A DNA stretch of 28,022 nt, from contig JAVKLI010000047.1 of NCBI GenBank assembly GCA_031539425.1, positions 1 to 28,022 on the forward strand, given 5' to 3'. Below, in pieces: positions 16,192 through 23,188 of this stretch; the first letter of the stretch is position 1; every line of letters begins with the position of its first letter. The DNA comes from UBA4416 sp031539425 (GTDB taxonomy: Bacteria > Bacteroidota > Bacteroidia > B-17B0 > Aurantibacillaceae). Under the pieces are notes generated by a model, which saw only the letters and a program-made list of their open reading frames with translations, was not told the DNA's origin and did no database searches. The translations under genes and the position numbers were made by a program.

Positions 16192-16199
16192 TATATTTG
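16192..16199 (+). promoter_or_regulatory. -7 box for the DoxX-like gene
   Basis: TATATTTG matches TAnnTTTG exactly, 28 bases before the ATG at 16228. It lies in the divergent space between the YceI-like and DoxX-like genes. Confidence 0.45.
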
Positions 16200-16227
16200 T
16201 TTGATAACCCTTTTAATTAAATTAATA

Positions 16228-16605
16228 ATGTCTACTAAATTAACTAAAATTATATATTGGATTACAACTGGAATTATTTTTATTATGTTTGGTGTTACCA
16301 GCATGTTTATGGGTTTTTCAGAATCCACTGCTATAGCCTTTGCCCAGTTTGGCTACCCAGATTATTTTTGTTATGCATTATCTGTATTTAAAATATTAGG
16401 GACAATTGCCCTCATCCTTCCTTTTACCCCTAAGCTATTAAAAGAATGGGCTTATGCAGGTTTTATATTTGATTGTGTATTTGCATCTATAAGCACCGTG
16501 GCTATTAATGGCCTAAGTGTAATGGCTATTGTATTTCCATTATTATTTGTAGTGGTTATTATGGTATCATACTTCTGTAACAAAAAGTTACATCAAACGT
16601 ATTAA
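16228..16605 (+). CDS. DoxX-like membrane protein
   Basis: 125 aa from ATG 16228 (an in-frame TTG at 16201 would add nine residues but falls at the expected transcription start). Four hydrophobic segments and the motifs IIFIMFGVTSMFMGF...FGYPDYF and LGTIALILPFTPKLLKEWAYAGFIFD are characteristic of DoxX-like family proteins in Bacteroidota. Their function is not firmly known. trmH starts 8 bases after its stop, so the two are probably co-transcribed. Confidence 0.85.
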   Translation: MSTKLTKIIYWITTGIIFIMFGVTSMFMGFSESTAIAFAQFGYPDYFCYALSVFKILGTIALILPFTPKLLKEWAYAGFIFDCVFASISTVAINGLSVMAIVFPLLFVVVIMVSYFCNKKLHQTY

Positions 16606-16613
16606 AAATTTAC

Positions 16614-17309
16614 ATGTCCAATTCTGAAGTTTATCAAACCCAACTCATTCAATATTTAGAAGGGTTTGTAAATGACAGACGAAAAGAAAAACTTAAAAAA
16701 GTATTAACCCAGCGCACAAGGCATCTTACAGTAGTATTAGAAGACGTATATCAATCGCATAATTTTAGTGCAGTGTTGCGCAGTGCCGATATTTTTGGAA
16801 TTCAAAATATTCATTTTATTGAAAATAGAAATTACTTAAAAATTAGCGAAGATGTTGCTATGGGCGCTCAAAAGTGGCTAACCATAGAGCGTTACAAACA
16901 ACATGAAAATAATACATTAGCTTGTTTGCAAAAATTAAAAAAAGAAGGTTATCAAATAGTTGCTACATCGGTAGCACCTACAAGTATAAATTTAGAAGAT
17001 TTAAATATAGACAAACCCACTGCTTTGGTTTTTGATACCGAACTAACAGGCATATCTAAAGATGTAGAAAATATGGCAGATACCTTTGTAACCATACCAA
17101 TGGTGGGCTTCACGGAAAGTTTTAATATAAGTGTAACGGTGGCTTTGTGTTTATACGAGCTTTCTAAAAAATTAAAAAATAATAAATCCAATTATTCTAT
17201 TACAGATATAGATAAACAAATGATATACCAAAATTGGCTGTTAGCTTCAATTCAAAACCCACAATCTATTTTAAAAACTTTTGAAAGTGTTACTTCTAAA
17301 ATGGAATAA
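16614..17309 (+). CDS. trmH: tRNA (guanosine(18)-2'-O)-methyltransferase TrmH (SPOUT family)
   Basis: Uses S-adenosylmethionine to methylate the ribose of G18 in the tRNA D-loop. The SPOUT motifs are visible: SHNFSAVLRSADIFGI (48-63, with N50 and R56), LVFDTELTGIS (138-148) and IPMVGFTESFNISV (161-174). The usual Gly before TE in motif 2 (FGTE) is Asp here (D141), which is odd but does not disrupt the rest. The 231-aa length and N-terminal QRTRHLTVVLEDV are typical of the TrmH branch rather than RlmB. A degraded transposase remnant follows the gene. Confidence 0.93.
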   Translation: MSNSEVYQTQLIQYLEGFVNDRRKEKLKKVLTQRTRHLTVVLEDVYQSHNFSAVLRSADIFGIQNIHFIENRNYLKISEDVAMGAQKWLTIERYKQHENNTLACLQKLKKEGYQIVATSVAPTSINLEDLNIDKPTALVFDTELTGISKDVENMADTFVTIPMVGFTESFNISVTVALCLYELSKKLKNNKSNYSITDIDKQMIYQNWLLASIQNPQSILKTFESVTSKME

Positions 17310-17945
17310 TCAATTTGACGCTAAAAATCACTTAGCTAGTTAAAACGTAAGTTTTTTATTTTTAAGTTTTATATTAGACCTCTTTCATAATTGATAGTTA
17401 TATATCCCTGCAATTAAGCTAAGTCTGAGGGTAAAGCGTTTTCTTCTGTTTCTATATTTTTCAGCCATTATTCTATAAATTTTAATTGACCTAATAATGT
17501 TTTCAATACTAACCCTGCTTTTTGATATTTTCTGGTTTCGTTGCTTATCTGTTTATGTTAGTGGATTTTTCTTGCTTCGTTTTTTTGGTATTTCCGTATT
17601 AGTGTGTATTTTTTGAAGTCCCATGTAGCCTGTATCTGCTTAAATTTTTGTAGCATGATGCACATACACTTTACTTTCTTTAAACACTCTATAATCGTGT
17701 TTTCTACCATCAGAGGGGGTAGGGGTGGTGTTACTTATTCTTTTTTGTTTTGTACTTCAGGACCATCTTTATCTACCTCGGTAACATCTATACCTCTCAT
17801 TTGTAAAATTTTATCTCTAATTATAATTCCAAACAGCCTACCATAAATATCTATGGTATAGCCAGCATTAAAAGCAGATTTTTTTTAGTTTACTTAATTC
17901 TTCTTTAGTAAAATGGTGTAAGTAAATTCACGCCTAAATCAATTT
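17310..17945. other. Gene-free stretch around the transposase remnant
   Basis: Apart from the decayed transposase there is no intact gene between trmH and the OmpA-family gene. Bases 17801-17920 read on the minus strand contain short open pieces in shifted frames (FTKEELSKLKK, then SAFNAGYTIDIYGRLFG) separated by an 8-T run. They may be the frameshifted N-terminal half of the same element or an unrelated broken gene; I do not recognise them. Confidence 0.6.
17385..17800 (-). pseudogene. Decayed IS5-type transposase remnant
   Basis: Minus-strand translation gives a transposase C-terminus: SDGRKHDYRVFKES, then ADTGYMGLQKIHTNTEIPKK, SKKNPLT, RVSIENIIRSIKIYRIMAEK, and the end YRNRRKRFTLRLSLIAGIYN. 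This is the DDE transposase pattern of Bacteroidota IS5-group elements. Two in-frame TAA codons interrupt it (17640-17642 and 17553-17555). Upstream, in another frame, IDVTE...P...KK (17777-17791 for IDVTE) may be the first catalytic Asp region, with the segment between the two apparently deleted. The N-terminus is missing. Bases 17375-17390 (TAGACCTCTTTCATAA), just beyond the stop, resemble the element's terminal repeat; no matching left end was found. Confidence 0.85.
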
Positions 17946-18923
17946 TCAATCATTTAAAACCTTCATTAATTCATCTAATTTTGGTGTTAAAATAATTTCT
18001 GTTCGTCTGTTTTTCTTTTTTACGTCAGTACCTTTGCCTGTATCTAAAGGCAAAAATGAGGCACGCCCAGAGGCAATTATTCTATTAGGATTAATACGCG
18101 TGCCTTTTAAAAGTATTTTTGTTATGGCAGTGGCTCGCATTACACTTAAATCCCAATTATCTTTAATATCACCACTACCAACCATTGGTACATCATCTGT
18201 ATGCCCTTCAATGGTTATACTAATGTCGGGATTGTCTTCTAACACTTTTGAAACAAATTTAAGTGCTTCAACCCCTTTCGATTCTACAGAGGTTTTACCA
18301 CTTGCAAATAATAATGATTCGTCTAAACTTATATATACATTACCATTTTTTTGATTAATGCTTAGCCCTTTATTTTCAAGATGCAACAAGGCATCCTGTA
18401 GTTTTTTCTTTATATCGGCCAGTTTTTGATTTTTTTCATTAAGTAAAGTTTCTAGTTCATTTACACGTGCTTCACGCTCTTGTAATTTTGTAGATAATTC
18501 TGTTAAGTTTTTTTCTTGTTGAATTAGTTTTGTTTCTAGGGTTTTAAGTTCGTCTTCTTTTTTCAAAAATTGTTCTTGAGTTTTTTGTAATTCTTTACTT
18601 AGTTTACTGTTACTTTTGTCCGTTTCTTCAATCTTTTTAGCTGTTTCGTTAGATTGTTTGTTTAGTTTTGTTTTTAATTGATCGATTAAAAGTGTTAAAT
18701 GTGCGGTATCTTGTTTTAATAAATTAATTACAAATTGATTGTCTAAAATATGCTTATTAAGATTGTTTATGTTAATGTCTGAAGTATCTAAAAGCGCTTT
18801 TATTTTAGTTAATTTTTTTTCACTAACATAAAGTTTGGCGTTTGATTCTATTAATAATTTTTTAGGCACACAGGCTGAAATTATAAATAGTAAAATAAGA
18901 AAATTTGAAATTATTTTTTTCAT
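17946..18923 (-). CDS. OmpA-family lipoprotein with coiled coil
   Basis: Probable outer-membrane or periplasmic lipoprotein that anchors to peptidoglycan. The signal peptide ends in a lipobox IISAC (C18). A long Glu/Lys/Gln/Leu-rich coiled coil (about 80-185) leads into an OmpA/MotB-type C-terminal domain (about 195-315). That domain shows the diaminopimelate-binding motif IEGHTDDVP (238-246), NWDLSVMRA (256-264) and KNRRTEI (304-310). At 325 aa the architecture resembles MotB- or Pal-like tethering proteins found widely in Bacteroidota. A specific partner is not evident. Its promoter candidate lies at 18944-18951. Confidence 0.9.
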   Translation of the reverse strand: MKKIISNFLILLFIISACVPKKLLIESNAKLYVSEKKLTKIKALLDTSDININNLNKHILDNQFVINLLKQDTAHLTLLIDQLKTKLNKQSNETAKKIEETDKSNSKLSKELQKTQEQFLKKEDELKTLETKLIQQEKNLTELSTKLQEREARVNELETLLNEKNQKLADIKKKLQDALLHLENKGLSINQKNGNVYISLDESLLFASGKTSVESKGVEALKFVSKVLEDNPDISITIEGHTDDVPMVGSGDIKDNWDLSVMRATAITKILLKGTRINPNRIIASGRASFLPLDTGKGTDVKKKNRRTEIILTPKLDELMKVLND

Positions 18924-18943
18924 AAGTAAAATTTGTATCTATG

Positions 18944-18951
18944 CAAAAGTA
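18944..18951 (-). promoter_or_regulatory. -7 box for the OmpA-family gene
   Basis: On the minus strand the octamer reads TACTTTTG followed by C, an exact TAnnTTTGC match, 20 bases before the ATG. A TTTG lies 23 bases further upstream (18975-18978), slightly more than the usual 19-21 spacing. Confidence 0.5.
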
Positions 18952-19028
18952 GATGGTGTTATTGTTTGTAAAAACAAAAAATAGAATTGTTTTAAACAGA
19001 ATGCTGCTCATATAACTTTATGTAATTT

Positions 19029-19604
19029 ATGTTAAAATCATTTTATAATGCTCAATTAATAGAGGCAGGATGTGACGAAGCAGGCCGTGGATGCATTGCA
19101 GGCCCTGTTTTTGCTGCCGCAGTTATATTTGAAAAGGGGTATAAAAATCATTTATTAAATGATAGCAAAATATTATCACACAAAAAACGCTTGCAACTAA
19201 AAACAGATATAGAAAAAGATGCACTGGCATATGCAGTTTGTGTTGTTGATAATAATGAAATTGATAAAATCAACATTTTAAATGCTTCAATTTTAGCTAT
19301 GCATAAGGCTATTGAAGCATTAAGGTTAAAACCACAACACTTAATAATTGATGGAAATAGATTTAAACCCTATCCATACATCCCACATCAATGTATAGTA
19401 AAAGGAGATGCAAAGTATTTAAGCATTGCTGCAGCCAGCATTTTGGCCAAAACCTATCGAGATGCTTACATGGAAACAATGGCACTAAAGTACCCCCACT
19501 ATAATTGGATAAACAACAAAGGCTACCCTACCAAACAACACAAACAAGCCGTTGCCGTTTATGGTGTAACGCCCTTACATCGCTTAACGTTTAAGATGGA
19601 TTAA
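19029..19604 (+). CDS. rnhB: Ribonuclease HII
   Basis: Cleaves RNA in RNA-DNA hybrids and starts removal of single ribonucleotides from DNA. Motif AGCDEAGRGCIAGPV contains D16 and E17. LNDSK (43-47), LIIDGNRF with D108, and GDAKYLSIAAASILAK with D127 supply the rest of the active site. At 191 aa the length is normal for Bacteroidota RnhB. The start ATG is 9 bases after TAACTTTA (19013-19020), one base off the -7 consensus, so this transcript may also have almost no leader. The next gene is convergent, 21 bases away. Confidence 0.96.
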   Translation: MLKSFYNAQLIEAGCDEAGRGCIAGPVFAAAVIFEKGYKNHLLNDSKILSHKKRLQLKTDIEKDALAYAVCVVDNNEIDKINILNASILAMHKAIEALRLKPQHLIIDGNRFKPYPYIPHQCIVKGDAKYLSIAAASILAKTYRDAYMETMALKYPHYNWINNKGYPTKQHKQAVAVYGVTPLHRLTFKMD

Positions 19605-19625
19605 ATATAAGTACTCAGGTAGAAA

Positions 19626-20156
19626 TTAAGGAATTGCGTCTAACAATTCATGAAGTTTATCGTCAGAATAATCACCTGACACCTCCATGAGTATTTTATT
19701 ATCTGTGTCTAATAAATAAAAATAGGGTATCTTTTCATTAGCAGGTTTTAATAGCGCTTTTAAAGCTTTAATATCCGTATTGCAATCAATCACATACTTC
19801 CATAATTCTTTTTGGGTTGATTCTTTAAATTTATTTTTAACTGATTTTAAGCCACTTATTAATGGAACAAAACTAAAAGCTACATTTTCATAATTTGTCA
19901 TACTATAAAAGTCGCCCTTACCTTTATTTCTAATAAAGGTTTGGTATATTGGTAAAATCCATTGTTTTAGTTGCTCTTCAGCCGAACGTTTATAACAAAT
20001 GCCTATTAACTGAATGTTTTTATTCCCATCTTTAGAAATTATAAAAGGTTTATCATCCAAGGAAACACCCGTAATATCAGGAAAAATTAAACCTTTAGAT
20101 TGTGAAAAACCATAAATAGTTAACAAAACTAAAATTAAAATAAAATATTTTTTCAT
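19626..20156 (-). CDS. Secreted protein, possibly thioredoxin-like fold without catalytic cysteines
   Basis: 176 aa with a signal peptide (MKKYFILILVLLTIYGFSQS). The mature start FPDITGVSLDDKPFII, followed by KNIQLIGICYKRSAEEQLKQWILPI, and the later KIPYFYLLDTDNKILMEVSGDYSDD segment, resemble the beta-alpha-beta order of thioredoxin-like or ATP10-like proteins. The CXXC pair is absent; only isolated Cys residues occur. It is probably a periplasmic non-redox member of that fold, but this is a weak fold-level impression rather than a family assignment. It is convergent with rnhB and divergent from ftsX. Confidence 0.75.
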   Translation of the reverse strand: MKKYFILILVLLTIYGFSQSKGLIFPDITGVSLDDKPFIISKDGNKNIQLIGICYKRSAEEQLKQWILPIYQTFIRNKGKGDFYSMTNYENVAFSFVPLISGLKSVKNKFKESTQKELWKYVIDCNTDIKALKALLKPANEKIPYFYLLDTDNKILMEVSGDYSDDKLHELLDAIP

Positions 20157-20275
20157 AGCTATTTTTATTAATCTTTAAACATACTTAAAAAATAATTGAC
20201 ATTTTTTTAAAACCTATCAATTAATTAACATAATAGTTTATATATTTAAATTTTAAATTTTAAACATCATTTATC

Positions 20276-21115
20276 TTGCTTTCTGTTGCGAAATCCTCAT
20301 CTAAGGTTTTTTTGTTCACTTTAACCCTTGTACTAATATTTATTAGTATTATAAATTTTTCTGTTTTAACTGCCTATAATGCGTCAAATGAACTACTTGA
20401 AAATGTTAAGTTTCAAGTATTTTTAACAGATTCTGTTAAACAAAATGAATTTAATGCTTTTGTAAATCAGCTCAAACATCAACCTTTTATAAAACACGTA
20501 AAGTTTACAAACAAATACGAAGCTGCAAAAAAATTACAAGAAGAATTACATGAAAACTTTACAACCTTTTTAGGTTACAACCCTTTATTAAATACGTTAC
20601 ATATAAAATTTTACAGCTATTTTATTCATTTAGATAGCTTAGAACAGTTTCAAAAACATCTAACTTCTTTTCCAATTGTTAGCGATGTTACTTATCATAA
20701 AGATTCGATGAAGCTTATGAGTAATCTATCAAAAAACGCACCATTTATTTTTATAGTAGGTATCGGTATTTTTTTAATTATTGGATTTAGTGTTATAAAA
20801 AATACCATTTTTTTATCTTTAAGTAATTTTACCGATTTTATAAAAATTTTGTCTATTTCAGGCGCTTCAAATTCTTATATTATAAAATATTTTTTAATTA
20901 AATATACTTACTACGCAGTTATTTCAAGCTTTATAAGTAGTCTTTTTATTTGTTCAGCAATTATAATTTTAAAATTATATGTTCCAATTTTTTCTAAATA
21001 TGATATAGGTTTATATTTTATTATTTTAATTCCATCTACATTTATTATTGCATTATTAATAACCTCTTTTAGTACGTTTTTAAACACACGTCAAATTTTA
21101 AAAATCAAAAATTAA
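20276..21115 (+). CDS. ftsX: Cell division protein FtsX (permease)
   Basis: Membrane partner of the FtsE ATPase that controls peptidoglycan hydrolases at the septum. One N-terminal transmembrane helix (about 12-32) is followed by the extracytoplasmic domain (about 40-150, with VFLTDSVKQNE and LGYNPLLNTLHIKF), then three helices (about 154-175, 207-232 and 243-265). ISISGASNSYIIKYFLIK is the conserved permease segment after TM2. The 279-aa length is normal. No ATG fits: TTG 20276 is the only usual start codon near the N-terminus, as an in-frame stop lies 15 bases upstream at 20261. The exact start is therefore uncertain. No ftsE is present in the window, as is common in Bacteroidota. Confidence 0.88.
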   Translation: MLSVAKSSSKVFLFTLTLVLIFISIINFSVLTAYNASNELLENVKFQVFLTDSVKQNEFNAFVNQLKHQPFIKHVKFTNKYEAAKKLQEELHENFTTFLGYNPLLNTLHIKFYSYFIHLDSLEQFQKHLTSFPIVSDVTYHKDSMKLMSNLSKNAPFIFIVGIGIFLIIGFSVIKNTIFLSLSNFTDFIKILSISGASNSYIIKYFLIKYTYYAVISSFISSLFICSAIIILKLYVPIFSKYDIGLYFIILIPSTFIIALLITSFSTFLNTRQILKIKN

Positions 21116-21117
21116 AC

Positions 21118-21330
21118 ATGCCAAAATCTCCAATACATTTAATATTTATTATTTTTAGTGTTGTTATGATTTGTATCACTCTAACGGGCAGCATTTTATT
21201 TATGTTTACAAATTTTATGGAACAGGATATTCCAAAATCTAACAGATCAATATTGGCAGTATTATTTTTAGGATATGCTGTATTTCGTTCGTTTAGATTA
21301 AAAAAGTTATACAAGAATACTGTATCTTAA
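21118..21330 (+). CDS. Small two-helix membrane protein
   Basis: 70 aa beginning two bases after the ftsX stop, so it is almost certainly in the same transcript. Two hydrophobic segments (about 8-28 and 45-57) are separated by a polar FMEQDIPKSNRS loop, and the end is basic (RSFRLKKLYK). Similar short proteins with an N-R-x-I-x-x-(x)n-G-Y-x-x-F-R second helix occur in Bacteroidota, but I know no function. Placement after ftsX hints at a membrane or division role, which is inference only. Confidence 0.7.
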   Translation: MPKSPIHLIFIIFSVVMICITLTGSILFMFTNFMEQDIPKSNRSILAVLFLGYAVFRSFRLKKLYKNTVS

Positions 21331-21401
21331 ACCTCTTTGAATTTAACATCGTGTTGTTTAAAACTTTGTTTGTTTCAGTTAATCACATTGACTAATTACC
21401 C

Positions 21402-21409
21402 TAGTTTTG
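21402..21409 (+). promoter_or_regulatory. -7 box upstream of the secreted coiled-coil gene
   Basis: TAGTTTTG matches TAnnTTTG exactly and ends 22 bases before the ATG at 21432. TTTG motifs occur further upstream (21365-21372) but too far away for a normal -33 box. Confidence 0.4.
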
Positions 21410-21431
21410 ACTAAAACATATATTACAAAAC

Positions 21432-22100
21432 ATGAAAAAAACTTTTTTAATAACCATCTTGATGTTTGGTTTTTCTATAAAATACTTTTCACAAGCCATA
21501 GAAGTATCTGAATCAAGAGCGAACTTTAGCACAGGATCTAACAATGCTTTAATAACTACAATTTTTAATGCCAATGTAGATGATGTAATTAAAGCTTGGA
21601 AAAAAACAATGAAAAATTATAAAAATGAAAAAATTAAAATAAACGATAAAGAAGTGTTTGCTGATAATGTTTTAATTAAAGATTGGGGCAATAACCCTGT
21701 AGATATATACGCTATGTTTGTTGAAAATAATAAACAAATAAAAATGAATGTTGCAGTTGATTTAGGGGGAGTATACTTAAAATCATCAGAGCAAAAAGAT
21801 AAGTTTGAATATATGGAAGCAATGGTTAAAAACTTTGCTATAGAAATGACTAAAGAACCCTTAGTAGAAAATATTAAACGTCAAAATAAAGTACTTAAAG
21901 ATTTAGAAGGTGATCAAAAAGATTTAGAAAAAGAAAATTCAAAATTAAGATCTGATATTGTTTCATACCAAGAACAAATTAAAAAAGCAGAAACTGCGTT
22001 GCAAAAAAATGATGAAAACCAAGTAAAGCAAAAAGTATTACTCGAAAAACAAAAACAAATTATAGAACAAGCTGAAAAAGATGTAGAAAGTGTAAATTAA
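21432..22100 (+). CDS. Secreted protein with C-terminal coiled coil, unknown function
   Basis: 222 aa with a signal peptide (MKKTFLITILMFGFSIKYFSQA). The central part (about 25-130) is a compact alpha/beta region with VDDVIKAWKKTMKNYKNEK, DVYAMF-like and NVAVDLGGVYL segments. From about 135 to 222 the sequence becomes a Glu/Lys/Gln-rich coiled coil (KVLKDLEGDQKDLEKENSKL and following). No enzyme motif is visible. It has the look of a periplasmic protein often seen in Flavobacteriales, but I do not recognise a named family. It is convergent with the HAD gene, 22 bases away. Confidence 0.8.
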   Translation: MKKTFLITILMFGFSIKYFSQAIEVSESRANFSTGSNNALITTIFNANVDDVIKAWKKTMKNYKNEKIKINDKEVFADNVLIKDWGNNPVDIYAMFVENNKQIKMNVAVDLGGVYLKSSEQKDKFEYMEAMVKNFAIEMTKEPLVENIKRQNKVLKDLEGDQKDLEKENSKLRSDIVSYQEQIKKAETALQKNDENQVKQKVLLEKQKQIIEQAEKDVESVN

Positions 22101-22122
22101 TTTACACTTATTTTTTTCTAAT

Positions 22123-22767
22123 TTAAATTAAATTTAATATTTCTTCAAACTGATTAATGGTATAAGTTGGTTTTGCAACCTCTAGTTCATTTGCTAATTG
22201 ATATCCATAGGTTACAGCTATAGTTTGCAATTGGTTTGCTTGCCCAGAGGTAATATCACCTACAGTATCGCCAACCATAAAAGCATAATTTGGAATATTA
22301 AATTTAGTAATAAGTATTTTTATCATTTCGGGTTTTGTAATGATTGTATTTTCTTGCATTTCTTGGGCTTGAACATCAATAAAAAAATGATTAATTCTTT
22401 TTTGCTTTAATATTCTCATTGTAGGTATATATCTTTTATTGGTAGCTATATACATTGCAATGTTTTTTGAGTTTAATGCCTTTAATACACTTTCAACTTT
22501 TGCAAAAAGGAGTGTTTGTTCAAAGTTGGAACGATCGTATATGTCTGAATAAAGTTGCTTCGCTTCATTTACTTTTTCAGTATTATTAGAATAAATAAAA
22601 TTTAAAAGCTTTACTAAATTAGCCCCAAAATCTAAGCTTTCAAGGTCAAAGGTAATTTCTGGCTTTATTTTATGTAGCACTTTTTTAAACGTTTCAATAA
22701 TTTCGGGTTTAGAATCTATAATAGTTCCATCTAAATCAAATATGATATGTTGTTTTGGGATGGTCAT
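22123..22767 (-). CDS. HAD-superfamily phosphatase (phosphoglycolate-phosphatase-like)
   Basis: Haloacid-dehalogenase fold hydrolase, 214 aa. Motif I IIFDLDGTIIDSKPE has D11 and D13, motif II YIATNKR has T109, K145 follows in ITKPEMI as motif III, and motif IV MVGDTVGDI has D167 and D171. The helical cap (about 19-85) is that of the subfamily I phosphoglycolate phosphatase/PpaX/Gph group. The substrate cannot be read from the sequence, so a gph label would be a guess. It is transcribed toward the preceding secreted-protein gene. The SRP RNA gene lies upstream on the same strand. Confidence 0.9.
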   Translation of the reverse strand: MTIPKQHIIFDLDGTIIDSKPEIIETFKKVLHKIKPEITFDLESLDFGANLVKLLNFIYSNNTEKVNEAKQLYSDIYDRSNFEQTLLFAKVESVLKALNSKNIAMYIATNKRYIPTMRILKQKRINHFFIDVQAQEMQENTIITKPEMIKILITKFNIPNYAFMVGDTVGDITSGQANQLQTIAVTYGYQLANELEVAKPTYTINQFEEILNLI

Positions 22768-22875
22768 TTTTAATGTATTGGCTAATTTTTTATTTTAATG
22801 TTGCGCTTGGTTAGATATTAAAATATTTAGTTGAAATTAATTTTAATTCAGGTTACATTTTTTTGGCTCTATAAC

Positions 22876-22884
22876 AAAAAAAAA
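22876..22884 (-). terminator. T9 tract ending the SRP RNA
   Basis: On the minus strand nine T directly follow the closing arm of the SRP RNA, so the RNA's own terminal stem plus this tract would serve as a rho-independent terminator. Confidence 0.7.
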
Positions 22885-22980
22885 GGGTAAGCACTTTTCA
22901 TCGCAACGCTACAACTTTTTACCCTTGCTATGTCCCCATCCTGGGGGATTCAAAAGGAGCTGTTCGTGAAAAACTTACCC
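22885..22980 (-). ncRNA. ffs: Small SRP RNA (4.5S-like)
   Basis: Read on the minus strand, terminal arms GGGTAAG (5' end, 22980-22974) and CTTACCC (3' end, 22891-22885) close a roughly 96-nt hairpin. The apical part carries the SRP domain IV pattern CCCCCAGG, then AUG-GGGA-CAU (22939-22930), then AGCAAGGG. That is a GNRA tetraloop on a short stem next to the AGCA asymmetric loop bound by Ffh. The 5' side GAAUCCCCCAGG and 3' side AGCAAGGG are the features conserved in bacterial SRP RNAs. An exact -7 box sits directly upstream and a T9 run directly downstream. The RNA targets nascent inner-membrane and secretory proteins. Ffh and FtsY are not in this window. Confidence 0.85.
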
Positions 22981-22984
22981 ACTA

Positions 22985-22992
22985 CAAAAGTA
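22985..22992 (-). promoter_or_regulatory. -7 box for the SRP RNA
   Basis: Minus strand TACTTTTG, an exact TAnnTTTG match. The RNA 5' arm begins 4 bases downstream, which places the start of transcription at the expected distance. Confidence 0.65.
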
Positions 22993-23179
22993 ATTAATTA
23001 ATGCTTTCATAAACACTTATTTGATTATTTTTTTAAACAAACTGTTTTTGCATGTATCAAAATAAAAGTAACACTACTACAGTTAACATATTATTGTTAA
23101 ATATTTTATGCTGCATTAACTTTATAATCTAAGTTTAATATCAATCACATACGTATCTTTACATATTAAAAATATAAAC

Positions 23180-23188
23180 ATGAGCTAA
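23180..23188 (+). CDS. Two-codon leader ORF (ATG AGC TAA) overlapping the ddl start
   Basis: ATG at 23180 is followed by one Ser codon and TAA, whose last A is the first base of the ddl ATG (TAATG at 23186-23190). Such a minimal start-stop unit could couple or damp translation of ddl, or could be accidental. Confidence 0.25.
   Translation: MS

Larger units (their letters stand above)
22768..23187. other. Intergenic region between the HAD gene and ddl
   Basis: Holds the SRP RNA with its promoter and terminator. Bases 22993-23187 contain no gene. They carry an inverted repeat TTAACA/TGTTAA (23083-23088 and 23095-23100, 6-base loop) that could be an operator, and TATCTTTA (23154-23161), one base off the -7 consensus, 26 bases before a mini-ORF in front of ddl. 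Confidence 0.6.

Noticed and set aside
17604..17846. Plus-strand 80-aa ORF
   Set aside because: It is antisense to the transposase remnant and has no protein signature.
18034..18354. Plus-strand 106-aa ORF
   Set aside because: Antisense shadow of the OmpA domain of the lipoprotein gene.
22885..22980. Riboswitch or attenuator in front of ddl on the plus strand
   Set aside because: The plus-strand hairpins (AAGGGTAA/TTACCCTT and GGGTAAG/CTTACCC) are better explained by the minus-strand SRP RNA, whose loop motif, promoter and T tract all fall on that strand.
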